This document shows positions 48,057 through 63,401 of a DNA stretch of 64,000 bases, one piece after another (within the stretch, counting starts at the first letter, position 1; every line of letters starts with the position of its first letter). Origin of the DNA: Margaritifera margaritifera (lineage: Eukaryota > Mollusca > Bivalvia > Unionida > Margaritiferidae); contig JAQPZY010001695.1 of the NCBI GenBank assembly GCA_029931535.1, positions 2,105,001 to 2,169,000 of the forward strand, read 5' to 3'. The position numbers and the translations under genes are program-made. The notes under the pieces were generated by a model, which was given only the letters and a program-made list of their open reading frames with translations, made no database searches and had not been told where the DNA came from.

Positions 48057-48226
48057 CTAGGCTGCAGCGGCGTACTAAGTGTAAATGGTGTCCGGGGCGA
48101 CGATGATGGCCCAAAGGGCCAGAATACGAAGCACGAATTTTGATCAGCTGTTTTTGCGCCCCAAGACCTCTGGCGGTCGGGGCAACCGCCCCGTCCGACC
48201 CCTGTTAGTACGCTACTGCTAGCCTG
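48057..48226. mobile_element. hAT-type MITE with 8-bp target duplication
   Basis: The element spans 48,065-48,218, with ends CAGCGGCGTACTAA and TTAGTACGCTACTG. It is flanked by CTAGGCTG (48,057-48,064) and CTAGCCTG (48,219-48,226), one mismatch. It is GC-rich inside and non-coding. The minus frame at 48,044 is a by-product. Confidence 0.8.
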
Positions 48227-48370
48227 TCGCATTATGTTTTCTCTCCTTCACGGTGAGACTTCCCAAGTATAAACCGGATCCATTAAGATTATAAGGCAGT
48301 AGAAGCAAACGAACAAATTAACCAAGCCTATGTCATGCTTGTCGACGGCGACGACGACGATGTCGATACT

Positions 48371-48719
48371 GCCACCATCAGTGGCGGCGCGAGGTAGGGG
48401 TCGGGAGGGGGCAATTACCCCTGGGCGCCAGGCTAAGGGGGGCGCCGTCGGGAGCTTTTGAGGTGGTTGCAGCTGAAAGTTTCATAGTATTTCACCTCAC
48501 CTTAGTGTAACGGGGGAAATTCTTCACAAAACTTATATTTAGAAGGGGGGGCGGGGGGGGAGGGGAAGTTTGGCAACTGACATAAAAAAAACTGTTTGTT
48601 TTTTTTGGCAAAGTAGGGGCGTCACTAAAGAGCATTGCCCCCAGGCGCCTCGGTAGGGGCGCCACTAAAGAACATTGCTCCCGGGCGCCTCAAACCCTCG
48701 CACTGCCACTGGCCACCAT
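48371..48719. mobile_element. hAT-type MITE with perfect 8-bp target duplication
   Basis: The element spans 48,379-48,711 (333 bp). Ends are CAGTGGCGGCGCGAGG and CCTCGCACTGCCACTG. GCCACCAT occurs exactly at 48,371-48,378 and 48,712-48,719. The interior has a duplicated 'aggggcg.cactaaagagca' stretch (48,613 and 48,655) and G runs. No coding capacity. The perfect duplication suggests a comparatively young insertion. Confidence 0.92.
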
Positions 48720-49079
48720 AGTCGGAAAAGTGACTGTCATATCTATCTTTTCCACCAACGGAGGCTTGACAAATTCGACCAATGGTATGATAATAATAGT
48801 TTACGCTAGCATGTAAGAAATGTGGATCCACACAAATCCTATTGGAAAACAAATGTGTCATAACTCATTCGATACAACTTCGACAGAAACAGCAAAAAAC
48901 ATAATTTTACATGTTAAAAATGAAAGAACGTTATTATTGTAGAACATCAGCATGGTGGGTCGTATAAAATGAAGAAGTTATTAGAAAATTACTACTTCAG
49001 GATGTAACTACTCTTGTCAACGGAGGATGTTGATTTTTGTATATGGGGGGGGGGTCGATATTAAACCTACGGTGATCAA
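48720..49079. other. Non-coding, no feature seen
   Basis: Only a G run at 49,045-49,053 stands out. Confidence 0.4.
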
Positions 49080-50450
49080 CTTTGCTCTGTTTTCACCGAA
49101 AAAGAGCAGTATTGTAACTGTAAAAGGGGAATTCAACTCAACCCTTCGAACCCCCTTTGGATACGACACTGCTTGGGAGTTTTTCTATTTTAGTTTTGAT
49201 ATAAAAGCTATTGTTTCTACACACCCTCGTGAATACACTGAGGTTTCAGCTATTTTGTTTCACACTGTTCGACCATACCTTGATCATATGCGTTGACTAA
49301 GATATTTCTTTTGATTTTATCTCTTTTTCCGTTCGAAATAAATTCAAAGAAACCAGTGCTAATCTGTTGAATAGTATACTCTGGAGAATTAGGAATAATA
49401 GTTAATAGGTGAATCAGAATAGGTAAAGCTAAAGTTTTGATTATAGGTATTTTTCATATTAATGATAAATTTCTAAAGGCCCATTTATTAAATAAATATT
49501 TGATTGTATTTTCTCTATAAAAATGTCTATTATGAAACTGTCTTTATTAAGGTTGTATTGATACCAAGTAGCTTAAAAGATCCCTTGTGATTCCATCTGA
49601 TGTCTTTTCTCCGTTCTTAAATTCTTCACCGCAGCTTCTCTTTACACCAATCCATGCTGTTTCGGTTTTCGCAAAATTTGACTACAAACCTGAACACGAG
49701 GAAAACAAATCAACAACATTTATAGCACTATTATATAAGTGCTCATCATCAGAAACCATCAGCATATTGATTTCTTAAATATTCAGAGTTATCTATGTTA
49801 ATACCGTTTATATCCTGGTCATTCTTAAGTACAGCACTTGACAGTTCTACACAAAGTATGAATAGGTATGCTGAAAATGGGTCTCCTTGTCTAACACCTC
49901 TTTCTACGGGAAAAATGGATGAATAATGAACATTATTCAAAACGCAAAATGAAATATTATTGTACAAGCAAATAAACCATTTCATAATAGATGGACCAAT
50001 TCTAACGTTTTATTTATTATGTGTGACAACATACATTTGATTCTATTTGCTATTGCACTAGAAGCTATTTTTATATCCAAATTTAGTAATCATATGGGCC
50101 GCCAATATTTTAGATACAATTTTGATTTGGCTTCTTTTGCCAAACATGTTGTCCTTGTGAAACTGAAAAAGAGCCATTCAGATATGCATAATTTAACGAC
50201 TGGAGTAAAAAATGTCCAAGGTCAGACCAGAAAAATTTATAAAATTCGGCAGGAAGACAATTTAGTCAAGATGACTGATTATTATTCGTTTTCTTTCGGG
50301 ACGAAAGACATTCCTGCAAAGTTAAAGGTCATTCTAATTTTAAAGAACCTTCTAGAGATCATTTTGTACAATAAGGGTTGTCGGTATCGAAAACCAAAGC
50401 GTGACTCACCAATTATTGAATTTCTTGTGGAGTGCAGATTTTGGTAGATT
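49080..50450 (-). pseudogene. L1/Tx1-like LINE reverse transcriptase, broken
   Basis: On the minus strand, in order: KYWRPI and LLNLDIKIASSAIANRIK (palm/finger start, about 50,020-50,112), SIFPVERGVRQGDPFSAYLF (about 49,870-49,930), YADGF in place of the catalytic YADD (about 49,753-49,772), SDDEHLYNSAINVVDLFSSC, and near the C-terminus KIPIIKTLALPILIHLL (about 49,410-49,460). This series is characteristic of L1/Tx1-clade LINEs. About 100 residues between the first two blocks are missing. Stops and frame changes are frequent, and one catalytic Asp is replaced. Similarity may extend weakly to about 51,000. It is dead. Confidence 0.8.
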
Positions 50451-51100
50451 TGTTTTCTCCCACAAGAATATTATGTAGGTCTACTTTCATCACCGTTGTC
50501 TATATCTATAATTATTAGAGGTACATTGTTAATAACTGGGGCAAAATGTTATATTATTCGATAGCTTTTTCGTTTGAAAAATTGCTATTTGTAACTGACC
50601 ATTGTCAAACGTATTGTCAAAACGATTTCTTGTACAAAATAGCCTTATAAATTGTTTGCAATTTGTATCTCCACTTCACCAAATACAAAATCAAGTGTAT
50701 GAAAGAAGTTGTCTAAACGTGACATTCTAAAATTAATAAACAAATATTGGCTTAAATGCCCTTTAATGCCAAACACAAAATTCCACTTACAAAGCGTCCT
50801 TTTTTAAACAATTGCTCAGTGTGTAGTTATTTGTTTAATTTTATTTTTAGCTGCAAAATACGTTTGCCTTTTATCCAGATGGCAGATATCATATACAAAA
50901 GATAAGGTGGTTTTGATGTTGAACGGAAAATTAACTTTATATTCCATACAGTTTATTTCTTTATGCAAGAAGTCATCTGAATTTACAATTTCACCTCAAA
51001 CGCCAGTCAAACAGGAATAAAGGAATTGACCACGCACTTGTAATTTAAACAAACCAAAATAAAATCGTTTGCAGACAATTAGTTCCAGTAGTGCACTCAC

Positions 51101-51254
51101 CCTTCGACTTCCAGAGAGAGAGGTTGGTTGGTCGGTTGGTGAGTTGGTCAAATCCAGTAACTACGACAAGAGCATACTCCATTCGGAACATTCTCGTCTC
51201 TTTCCGATGCGAGTCGAATAACTTTTCTAGCATGCGATGGAAAAGACCGAACAC
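51101..51254 (-). CDS. Possible 5' exon of a minus-strand gene
   Basis: ATG at 51,254 opens MFGLFHRMLEKLFDSHRKET and runs to a strong donor, AAG G|GTGAGT (about 51,101). The upstream flank is CpG-rich (ccgaggagcgtgcgacaaac). It could be the start exon of the minus gene with exons at 45.6 kb, or a 5' UTR with a chance frame. No domain is recognised. Confidence 0.25.
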
Positions 51255-51379
51255 ATTCCGATTGGCGCATACTCCTCACAGTGGGTTACCTGCCGAGGAG
51301 CGTGCGACAAACGAGTTATCCTGCGGTATAGTTATTCTAAGCAAAGATTTTCCTTTTAAGAGAAGAATATGTCCGTATG

Positions 51380-51424
51380 TACACTTTTTGAAGGGTTTAA
51401 ACACTTTTTGAAGGGTTTAAACAC
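51380..51424. repeat. 20-bp tandem duplication
   Basis: Two exact copies of ACTTTTTGAAGGGTTTAAAC in tandem. Confidence 0.9.
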
Positions 51425-51975
<551 letters not shown>

Positions 51976-52182
51976 ACATGATATCTTTCTCCATAAATAT
52001 TACATAAAATAAAGGTTTTATTATTTGTTCATTTACGTGAAATTCATCATGAGCATTCGATGATGGGTTAATGTTTTCCTGGTTATCTCCCTTGATCAAG
52101 TCCGTTCCTTTTCGATCCAAGTATTCCTTGATTGATAATTGCATCTGGGCAGTTTTGTCTGCGAAGATATTGCTGTATATAT

Positions 52183-52322
52183 ATGATCATGGTTGGGTAT
52201 TTATCGAAGTGTAAATTGTCACCTAATTACTCAAAAAGTAAATAAAGTCCAAAGGACTTTATGTTAACTTTGTGAGTGATTAGGTAAAAATTTGCACTTT
52301 GATAAATACCCAACTATGATTA
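52183..52322. repeat. Long imperfect inverted repeat (arms about 65 bp)
   Basis: The left arm (atcatggttgggtatttatc, then gaagtgtaaattgtcaccta) and right arm (taggtaaaaatttgcacttt, then gataaatacccaactatgat) pair with a few mismatches. They meet at taaagtccaaaggactttat. It is a foldback MITE or hairpin-forming locus. Confidence 0.85.
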
Positions 52323-52402
52323 TTTAATCCGTATAATTCGAATTTTCCTCTTTTCTGTCATTAAATCACCGGATTCCATCAACAAAGCATTCGATTTTAG
52401 AT

Positions 52403-52601
52403 AGCTAGTAGCTTTCTTTCCATAGCGTCTTCACACTGCGCCAGAAACATAGCCCCATCTTTGTTAACCAAGGGTCGTCGATCCGCATCGTTTATCATCG
52501 ATGTGGAACTAGGTGTATCAACTACCCTTGTCAAGCGAAGATAACCTAACCCATACAAAATCAGAACACATGAGTTAATGAGGGTCACCATGATTTGTAT
52601 A
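52403..52601 (-). CDS. Possible small membrane-anchored or secreted ORF
   Basis: On the minus strand an ATG in good context (aatcATGG) opens about 64 residues, starting MVTLINSCVLILYGLGYLRL. This is a hydrophobic N-terminus fitting a signal anchor. A polar part follows (DADRRPLVNKDGAMF) and it ends AMERKLLAI then stop. The local sequence is richer in CpG than its surroundings. No family is recognised and it may be one exon of a longer gene. Confidence 0.3.
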
Positions 52602-52639
52602 TTGAGCAAAGACACTTTATGTGTTTAGCCTTCATTGTT

Positions 52640-53073
52640 CTTGCTTTATATGCAGTTCGATCTCCCCCTCCCTCCATTTCAAACATAGATTATTTCAAAT
52701 CGGCTGTTAAGTCACACCTTTTAAAACAAAGCAAATCAAAAGAACAATGATATTGTACTAGAATGAATAGGTTTTTAGTGATATTTTTAATTCTGAAATA
52801 AGTTTTTAAGTTTGTAATACTTAATAGTAATTTCTTAGTTTTACTTTGCAAAGTGTACCCCGACCCAAAATCTTGATCCCTCAGGACCCCATTGGAATAA
52901 GTTTTTATAAACTTTTATGGGTCATCCTTTGTTGATCACGTGATTTATGTGTCTATTAGAACTGCTTCTAAGTACCTACTGTGTCAATGTAATGTGACTC
53001 ATTTATATTTGTTATATGTATTACTACTTGTGTTATTTGTTGTTCCTACCTGAATACATTTATTATTATTATT

Positions 53074-53161
<88 letters not shown>

Positions 53162-53200
53162 GTCATATGACGATGGCCCTAAATAAAAGTTGATTTAAAA
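52640..53200 (+). mobile_element. 3' end of a 5'-truncated LINE with ATT-rich tail
   Basis: The frame RSPPPSISNIDYFKSAVKSH, then LLKQSKSKEQ stop (about 52,660-52,751), is the C-terminal 'FKS.(L/V)K.HL' end of CR1/Jockey-type LINE reverse transcriptases. About 300 bp of 3' UTR follow, then an AAT/ATT array (53,062-53,160) and ggccctaaataaaagttgat. Only the 3' end was inserted, as is typical of target-primed reverse transcription. Confidence 0.65.
53062..53160. repeat. (ATT)n(AAT)n(ATT)n microsatellite
   Basis: ATT repeats switch to AAT and back, so the array is itself palindromic. It lies in the 3' region of the LINE remnant. Confidence 0.95.
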
Positions 53201-53214
53201 CACGATATCAAGCA

Positions 53215-55770
53215 AAATTGCAGTACTTAATGACAAACACATTGAGAAAGATAATCAACATTATACAATAACTCATAGAAAGGACTTCAATAGGATTAAA
53301 AGTAGAAGATTCCAGATATTCATATGTAGGAAAGATGGAAAAAAAGAAAAAAGCGGAGAAAGCAAATTCAGAGAGGCAAAGGGACAGTGATAAATCTCTC
53401 ACGTAGAAAATTTACTGATAGTGATTATATACTTCTAGGTAAAGGACTACAGTTTAGTCCCAAATCAAAATCTCATGATAACATTTAATTAGCTAAAGAA
53501 ATAGTTAGTTTTTCTAGACGCCTGAAACAAAAAGATTTTTTATATGATGAAACAGACAAAAATTCTGAGTGTGAATCAAATTCTTTTAATTCAAAGAATA
53601 AGGGTTATTTCAGCAAAATTAAATCATCTTTTAAACCACCTAGTTGACGTGACTCCTATTTAGATTTTTACATCGAAGCTATCACACAAAAAATATTATA
53701 TGATTGTCCTAAAAAACGTCATCATATTAATATATTTCCAAGGAAGACATGGAGTCATTACGTAATCTAATTAGCGACGAGAGTATTGTGATTAAAAAGG
53801 CTGATAAATCAACACTATTAAGAATAAGGAAGACTACGTCAAAGAAGTTGAACGTAAATTAAGCGATGAAAAGTACTACAAAAAGTTAATGAAGACCCTC
53901 CATTAAAAACTAAATCGAAAATTGTGACATGCATTGATGAAATCTCTAAGAATAACAGCTCCTTATATGAAGAATTTGATACTTTCACCCTCAAAATACG
54001 TACACCTCAGTTATACATATTGCCCAAAACTCATAAAAGTCCTGTCCATACCTTATATTTTATCAGGATGTAATTCATATACGGAGAACCTGTCCAAATT
54101 TATAGATATTATTTTGGAACCTTTAATGAATTCACTTCCTTCATGCGGTAAAGATATTACTGATTTCATTAAAAAGTTTCAATCGATTCCACAACTATCT
54201 CATAGTTCCCTCCTTGTATCTTTAGATATAACATCATTATATACAAACATACCGCATGCAGATGGTATTGAGCCGTGTAAATATTTTTTTTCTTGACAGG
54301 AATCATAATAATAGGAAAGTATTGAGGGAAGATGTTTGTAAAATAATAAAACTTATCCGGGAAATGAATCATTTCCAGTGTAGTAGTACAAATTACATGC
54401 AAATATTGGTACGGCAATGGGTAGTCTTGTGGCTCCTTCATACGCTTCCCTTTTCGCGGGTAAAATAGAAAAAGATTTTCTTGAAAACTAGAATCTTAAC
54501 CCAACAAAGATTTTTAGTTGACATCTTTATGATCAGGAACCATTCAGAAGAAGAATTACAAGAATTTATTGATCGTCTAAATAATTGTCACCCCACAATT
54601 AAATACTTATAATACATCCAGTACGCATGTATTGTTTTTAGATGTAAATGTCATGATAAATTCTAACAGTATTATCTCCGCAAATGTTCAGATCATAGAA
54701 ACTAATATCCACCAGTATGTGTAATATTCGTCTTGTCATTCCAGGTCATGTAAAAACGGTAGTCCTTATAGTCAGGCGAAAAGATCAGACGATTGCCAAT
54801 TACAAAATTCTTTGAATGAATTAAAAACATATTTCCAAAGCAGGAATTATCCTATACATGTAATTGAGTCTGCTTTAAATAAAGCCCGTATTCTTACTCA
54901 AAATGACGCTTTAAATACAGTTGAATGTACGAAAGAAAATATATTTCCTTTCGTAATACAATATAATTCTTCATTACCTAATATAGGCCTTACAATTAAT
55001 AAATATTGGAGTCTCCTGAACTTATAAAATAAAACACGTTACAAAAGCAACCCTATTCTTACTTATAGAAGACCTAGGAATTTGCAATATTTTTTTACAA
55101 TATTTTTTTATCAGAACTAAACTGACAGAAAATATTAAAAATGTATTTCATCATCTAGATGAAACAGACGTCGGTTCTCTCAATGTACAAATATTACATA
55201 AAGTACCTATTTTAGTAGCTCCAATACAAAGAATTGTTTTCTCTACGTTATTACACTGACTGCATATCGACTATGTAATTTATTTAATAACCTATAAAAA
55301 AATCTAACATGCAATAAATTGGACAAACACTTCAACAAGTTTCTAAAAGAATGAATAATCACCGTTTTCATATTTACAAATTTGTTTATTGATCCTCATT
55401 TCTCCTCTAATGTGCCAATACATTTTAATACCAATAATCACTCTAATGTGCCAATACATTTTAATACCAATTATCACTCTAATGTGCCAATACATTTTAA
55501 TACCAATAATCACTCTAATGTGCCAATACATTTTAATACCAATAATCACTCTAATGTGCCAATACATTTTAATACCAATAATCAATTCCAATGTGCCAAT
55601 ACATTTTAATACCAATAATCACTCTTTATGTGATTTTTCTTTCATGCCGATAGATATTGTGCACGAAGAGATGAACAGACTGATTAAAGCAAGTTACTAG
55701 ATTCATCGTTTAGGCACTTTGTATCCAAATCGACTTAATACTAAAGCATTATATAAAATTATATAGAATT
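53215..55770 (+). pseudogene. Penelope-like element (reverse transcriptase plus GIY-YIG endonuclease), broken
   Basis: Blocks in order across several frames: LLGKGLQFSPKSKSHDN (about 53,420), KGYFSKIKSSFKPPSRDSYL (about 53,610), YILPKTHKSPVH (54,011), PLMNSLPSCGKDITDFIKKF (54,120), SLLVSLDITSLYTNIPH (54,206), MGSLVAPSYASLF (54,417), FLVDIFMI (about 54,510), LNELKTYFQSRNYPIHVIES (54,815), and IGQTLQQVSKRMNNHRF (55,318, GIY-YIG). This order is that of Penelope-like retroelements. The expected double Asp in the LDD motif reads LVD, and many frameshifts are present. A 36-bp minisatellite has expanded in the C-terminal coding part. Inactive. Confidence 0.88.
55406..55624 (+). repeat. 36-bp minisatellite within the Penelope endonuclease region
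   Basis: Six units of TCTAATGTGCCAATACATTT plus taataccaataatcac. Five keep frame and repeat SNVPIHFNTNNH. The sixth is shifted by one inserted base and runs on to LCDFSFMPIDIVHEEMNRLI, the normal tail. One H-F-N-x-N-x-H-S block is expected in the family, so this is an expansion of one coding motif. Confidence 0.9.
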
Positions 55771-56149
55771 TTAATAAAAGAATGTATATATTGTATACAT
55801 ATATCAAAAAGACATAATGCAGTGATAAAAATTTTTTTTTAAAAATTCAGACGCAGACACAGGGCTGGTGACTTTAAACAAATTACAAGCCCTGACTCAA
55901 AATCCACAAGCTCTGACTCCTATTCTTTCACTATTATTTGTCACAGAACGTTGCAATTGCTGTACTTTAGATATGAAAAGAAATAAACAAAATCATATTC
56001 AATTGACTTGTGTGTTTATTCAGATCTCAAAATATTTCATGTAAAGCAGTGTTTTCCTATGTCATATATAATTTTATATATGTCTGTTTGTCTCTATATT
56101 TTGATACACACACACACACACACAAAAACTCTGTATTGAGATTTAAATA
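55771..56149. other. Probable 3' region of the Penelope-like element
   Basis: AT-rich with a T run at 55,831 and a CA repeat at 56,105-56,123. No coding signal. Confidence 0.35.
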
Positions 56150-56159
56150 ACGAAGTCTT

Positions 56160-56210
56160 TCTGAGTTTCCATTCGTTTCGGCTAATTCGCCTTCGTCAGT
56201 GGAGTATGAA
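56160..56210 (-). ncRNA. Hammerhead-like ribozyme core (candidate)
   Basis: The minus strand reads CTGACGA (56,199-56,193), then AGGC-GAATTA-GCC as stem-loop II, then GAAA (56,179-56,176). CTGANGA...GAAA around a short stem II is the hammerhead catalytic core, and such ribozymes are known in the terminal repeats of Penelope-like elements. Stem III and the UH cleavage site are not clear, so it may be decayed or a coincidence. Confidence 0.35.
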
Positions 56211-56299
56211 TGCATACAACTGGAAGATGGCGTCAAGTAAACAATCTAACATCAAAACATCAAGATACACTACATATCACTTTCGTGGGAAATGTCAAC

Positions 56300-56570
56300 A
56301 CAATTCACATTGAGAATTTACTCCTGTTGGAGACAGAGTGTTTAGCTTTTTGATCCAGAATGATTCTTTTACCAGCCTATACGATTTTTTACCATACATT
56401 TTCTCAATACCAATAAAGAGTGTTTGTTTGTATTAAAATGCTTTGCAAAAGGATCATCATTCTTTTTTCCTAGTTCTAATTTTAGAAAGGCTTAACTGTG
56501 TTCTTTGATATAAAGAATCTGCTGCTTGGCCTACATAGACTGGTTTTTTTTTTCTTTTTTTTTTTCTTTT
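56300..56570 (-). pseudogene. Penelope-like element, C-terminal fragment (copy 2)
   Basis: The minus frames give VYVGQAADSLYQRTQLSLSK (GIY-YIG-type YVGQ), DPFAKHFNTNKHSLLVLRKC, and WIKKLNTLSPTGVNSQ, the endonuclease tail. This fragment is convergent with the plus-strand element. The hammerhead-like core lies just downstream, where the terminal repeat would be. Confidence 0.65.
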
Positions 56571-57019
56571 TTACACTTCTTACAGTTGTTCACATTCATT
56601 CTTTATTCGTCATGGATACTCTTTAGGTAGACACATTATACCTTCAAAGTATTTTTGTAAATAAATAATTTGACGTCAGTGTTATGTCAGTCACGTCATT
56701 GTTTATAGGGCGAGATATAAACAACTTCTTTACATCTATATACAACACTTGTATATAAAAACACATTTGTAAGGCCGACGAAATCATTCAACACCCTTCA
56801 CAGTCCTTAGCTAAATAAAAAAATTAAAAAATTGGACAGAAATACACTCAGTATAGATCCTGTACAGTATGCTATGAAACATCAATGTATTGATAATTTG
56901 ATACAATGCATAAGGTAGTCCATAAAAATTAAAACAACCAATATAGGTTTGTAATGGTCATGTTATGGAAATGTCTTAAGTGTATTGATACAATGTACAA
57001 AGCATCGCGTTGTAATTTT

Positions 57020-57433
57020 TCATTCATTTCGAATAATTAGTGAAAACTGTTAAAGTCTGGTTGTAGAGTGCGTGTGAAATGAAGTTATATAGATGTTTAT
57101 TAACTTTTAAAAATTTGAGATCTTCTGTTTTTGTTTGCTGTCTATGTACTATCATTATCTTTCTTAGATCATTTTTCGTCTGAGCTATATAAAAGGCTTC
57201 ACATTTCACACATATAATTTTTAGAATTGCAATCCATGTCCTGTTTAACTTTAAATATCTTACCATTTTTAAATTTAATTGCGTTTCCTTCTTGTTATAT
57301 TAGAACATGGTTTGCATCTTCTCGTACCACATTTGGTTACTCGAGCCTCTTTATCAAAGTTACATTTTAACTGAGATAATCGTGATAATATTCGCTTATC
57401 ATCAAATGGATTTCCTTAAATTACGGCTTATAA
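57020..57433 (-). pseudogene. Penelope-like element, GIY-YIG endonuclease fragment (copy 3)
   Basis: The minus strand reads NPFDDKRILSRLSQLKCNFD, KCGTRRCKPCSNITRRKRN, then after a frame change FYIAQTKNDLRKIMIVHRQQ and LKFLKVNKHLYNF. R-C-K-x-C preceding a [F/V]YI-x-QT..LR...HR block is the Penelope linker and GIY-YIG domain. The Gly of YIGQT is Ala here, and a frameshift separates the linker. The reverse transcriptase part is missing. Confidence 0.72.

Positions 57434-62804
<5,371 letters not shown>

Positions 62805-62869
<65 letters not shown>
62805..62869. repeat. (GT)n(AG)n compound microsatellite
   Basis: About seven GT units followed by about 28 AG units. Confidence 0.95.
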
Positions 62870-62871
<2 letters not shown>

Positions 62872-63061
62872 ACAAATATACACCAAACAGAGCGGTAAAT
62901 GATAATTCGTAATATCCCCAACCTGTATTATAATATTATTTATTCGTATTTAAAAATTCTGTTAATGTTATCAAGCATTCTCCCGTAGAATCCAGGATAG
63001 TACTTTCCGCTCTGTTTGGTGTATATACTTTCCGCTCTGTTTGGTGTATATTTGTAATTCT
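62866..63061. repeat. Inverted repeat with 30-bp arms and a partial arm duplication
   Basis: AGAATTACAAATATACACCA, continuing through aacagagcgg (62,866-62,895), is the exact inverse of 63,032-63,061. A 25-bp copy of the right arm start (ccgctctgtttggtgtatat) is repeated at 63,007. Probably a small foldback element with one end duplicated. Confidence 0.85.
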
Positions 63062-63214
63062 CTATAATAACCTCTATATACCTTGATTTCTGTAGTTGGA
63101 ATCCAGATGGACTGTGTACTTATGTGAGAATTAATTACTGGGTCGACATGCGGGTATGTCTGCGTCGCACGAATGCCTATACCACCGACTTTGTAGTGCC
63201 AATTTTGGTGATGT

Positions 63215-63345
63215 GTGCGTGATCGAGATGGTATAGGGGTTGGTGCTTACAGGAGAGGCGATGGGTGCCGTAACCCGCGGATCTGGGTTAGAATCTCCTT
63301 TGAATACGAATTAAAATTCTCTAACCTTTACGATAATATTATTTA
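63215..63345 (+). mobile_element. tRNA-related SINE head (candidate)
   Basis: gatggtataggggttggtgc resembles a tRNA A box and D arm. ggatctgggttagaatctcc, about 60 bp on, resembles a B box and T arm, with one expected CG replaced (TTAGAAT for TTCGAAT). Spacing fits a tRNA, but the acceptor stem does not pair, so this is a SINE or pseudo-tRNA, not a functional gene. Confidence 0.45.
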
Positions 63346-63348
63346 TTC

Positions 63349-63349
<1 letters not shown>

Positions 63350-63400
<51 letters not shown>
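63350..63400. repeat. (TA)n microsatellite followed by GGAC-rich tract
   Basis: About 24 TA units, then a GGA(C/T)GGA-rich stretch to about 63,500. Confidence 0.9.

Positions 63401-63401
<1 letters not shown>

Noticed and set aside
48044..48232. 62-residue minus frame
   Set aside because: It is contained almost exactly in the hAT MITE at 48,057-48,226.
50019..50447. 142-residue plus open frame
   Set aside because: It is the antisense shadow of the minus-strand LINE reverse transcriptase.
63215..63300. Functional tRNA gene
   Set aside because: A and B box-like words are present, but the acceptor stem does not pair and the B box is altered.
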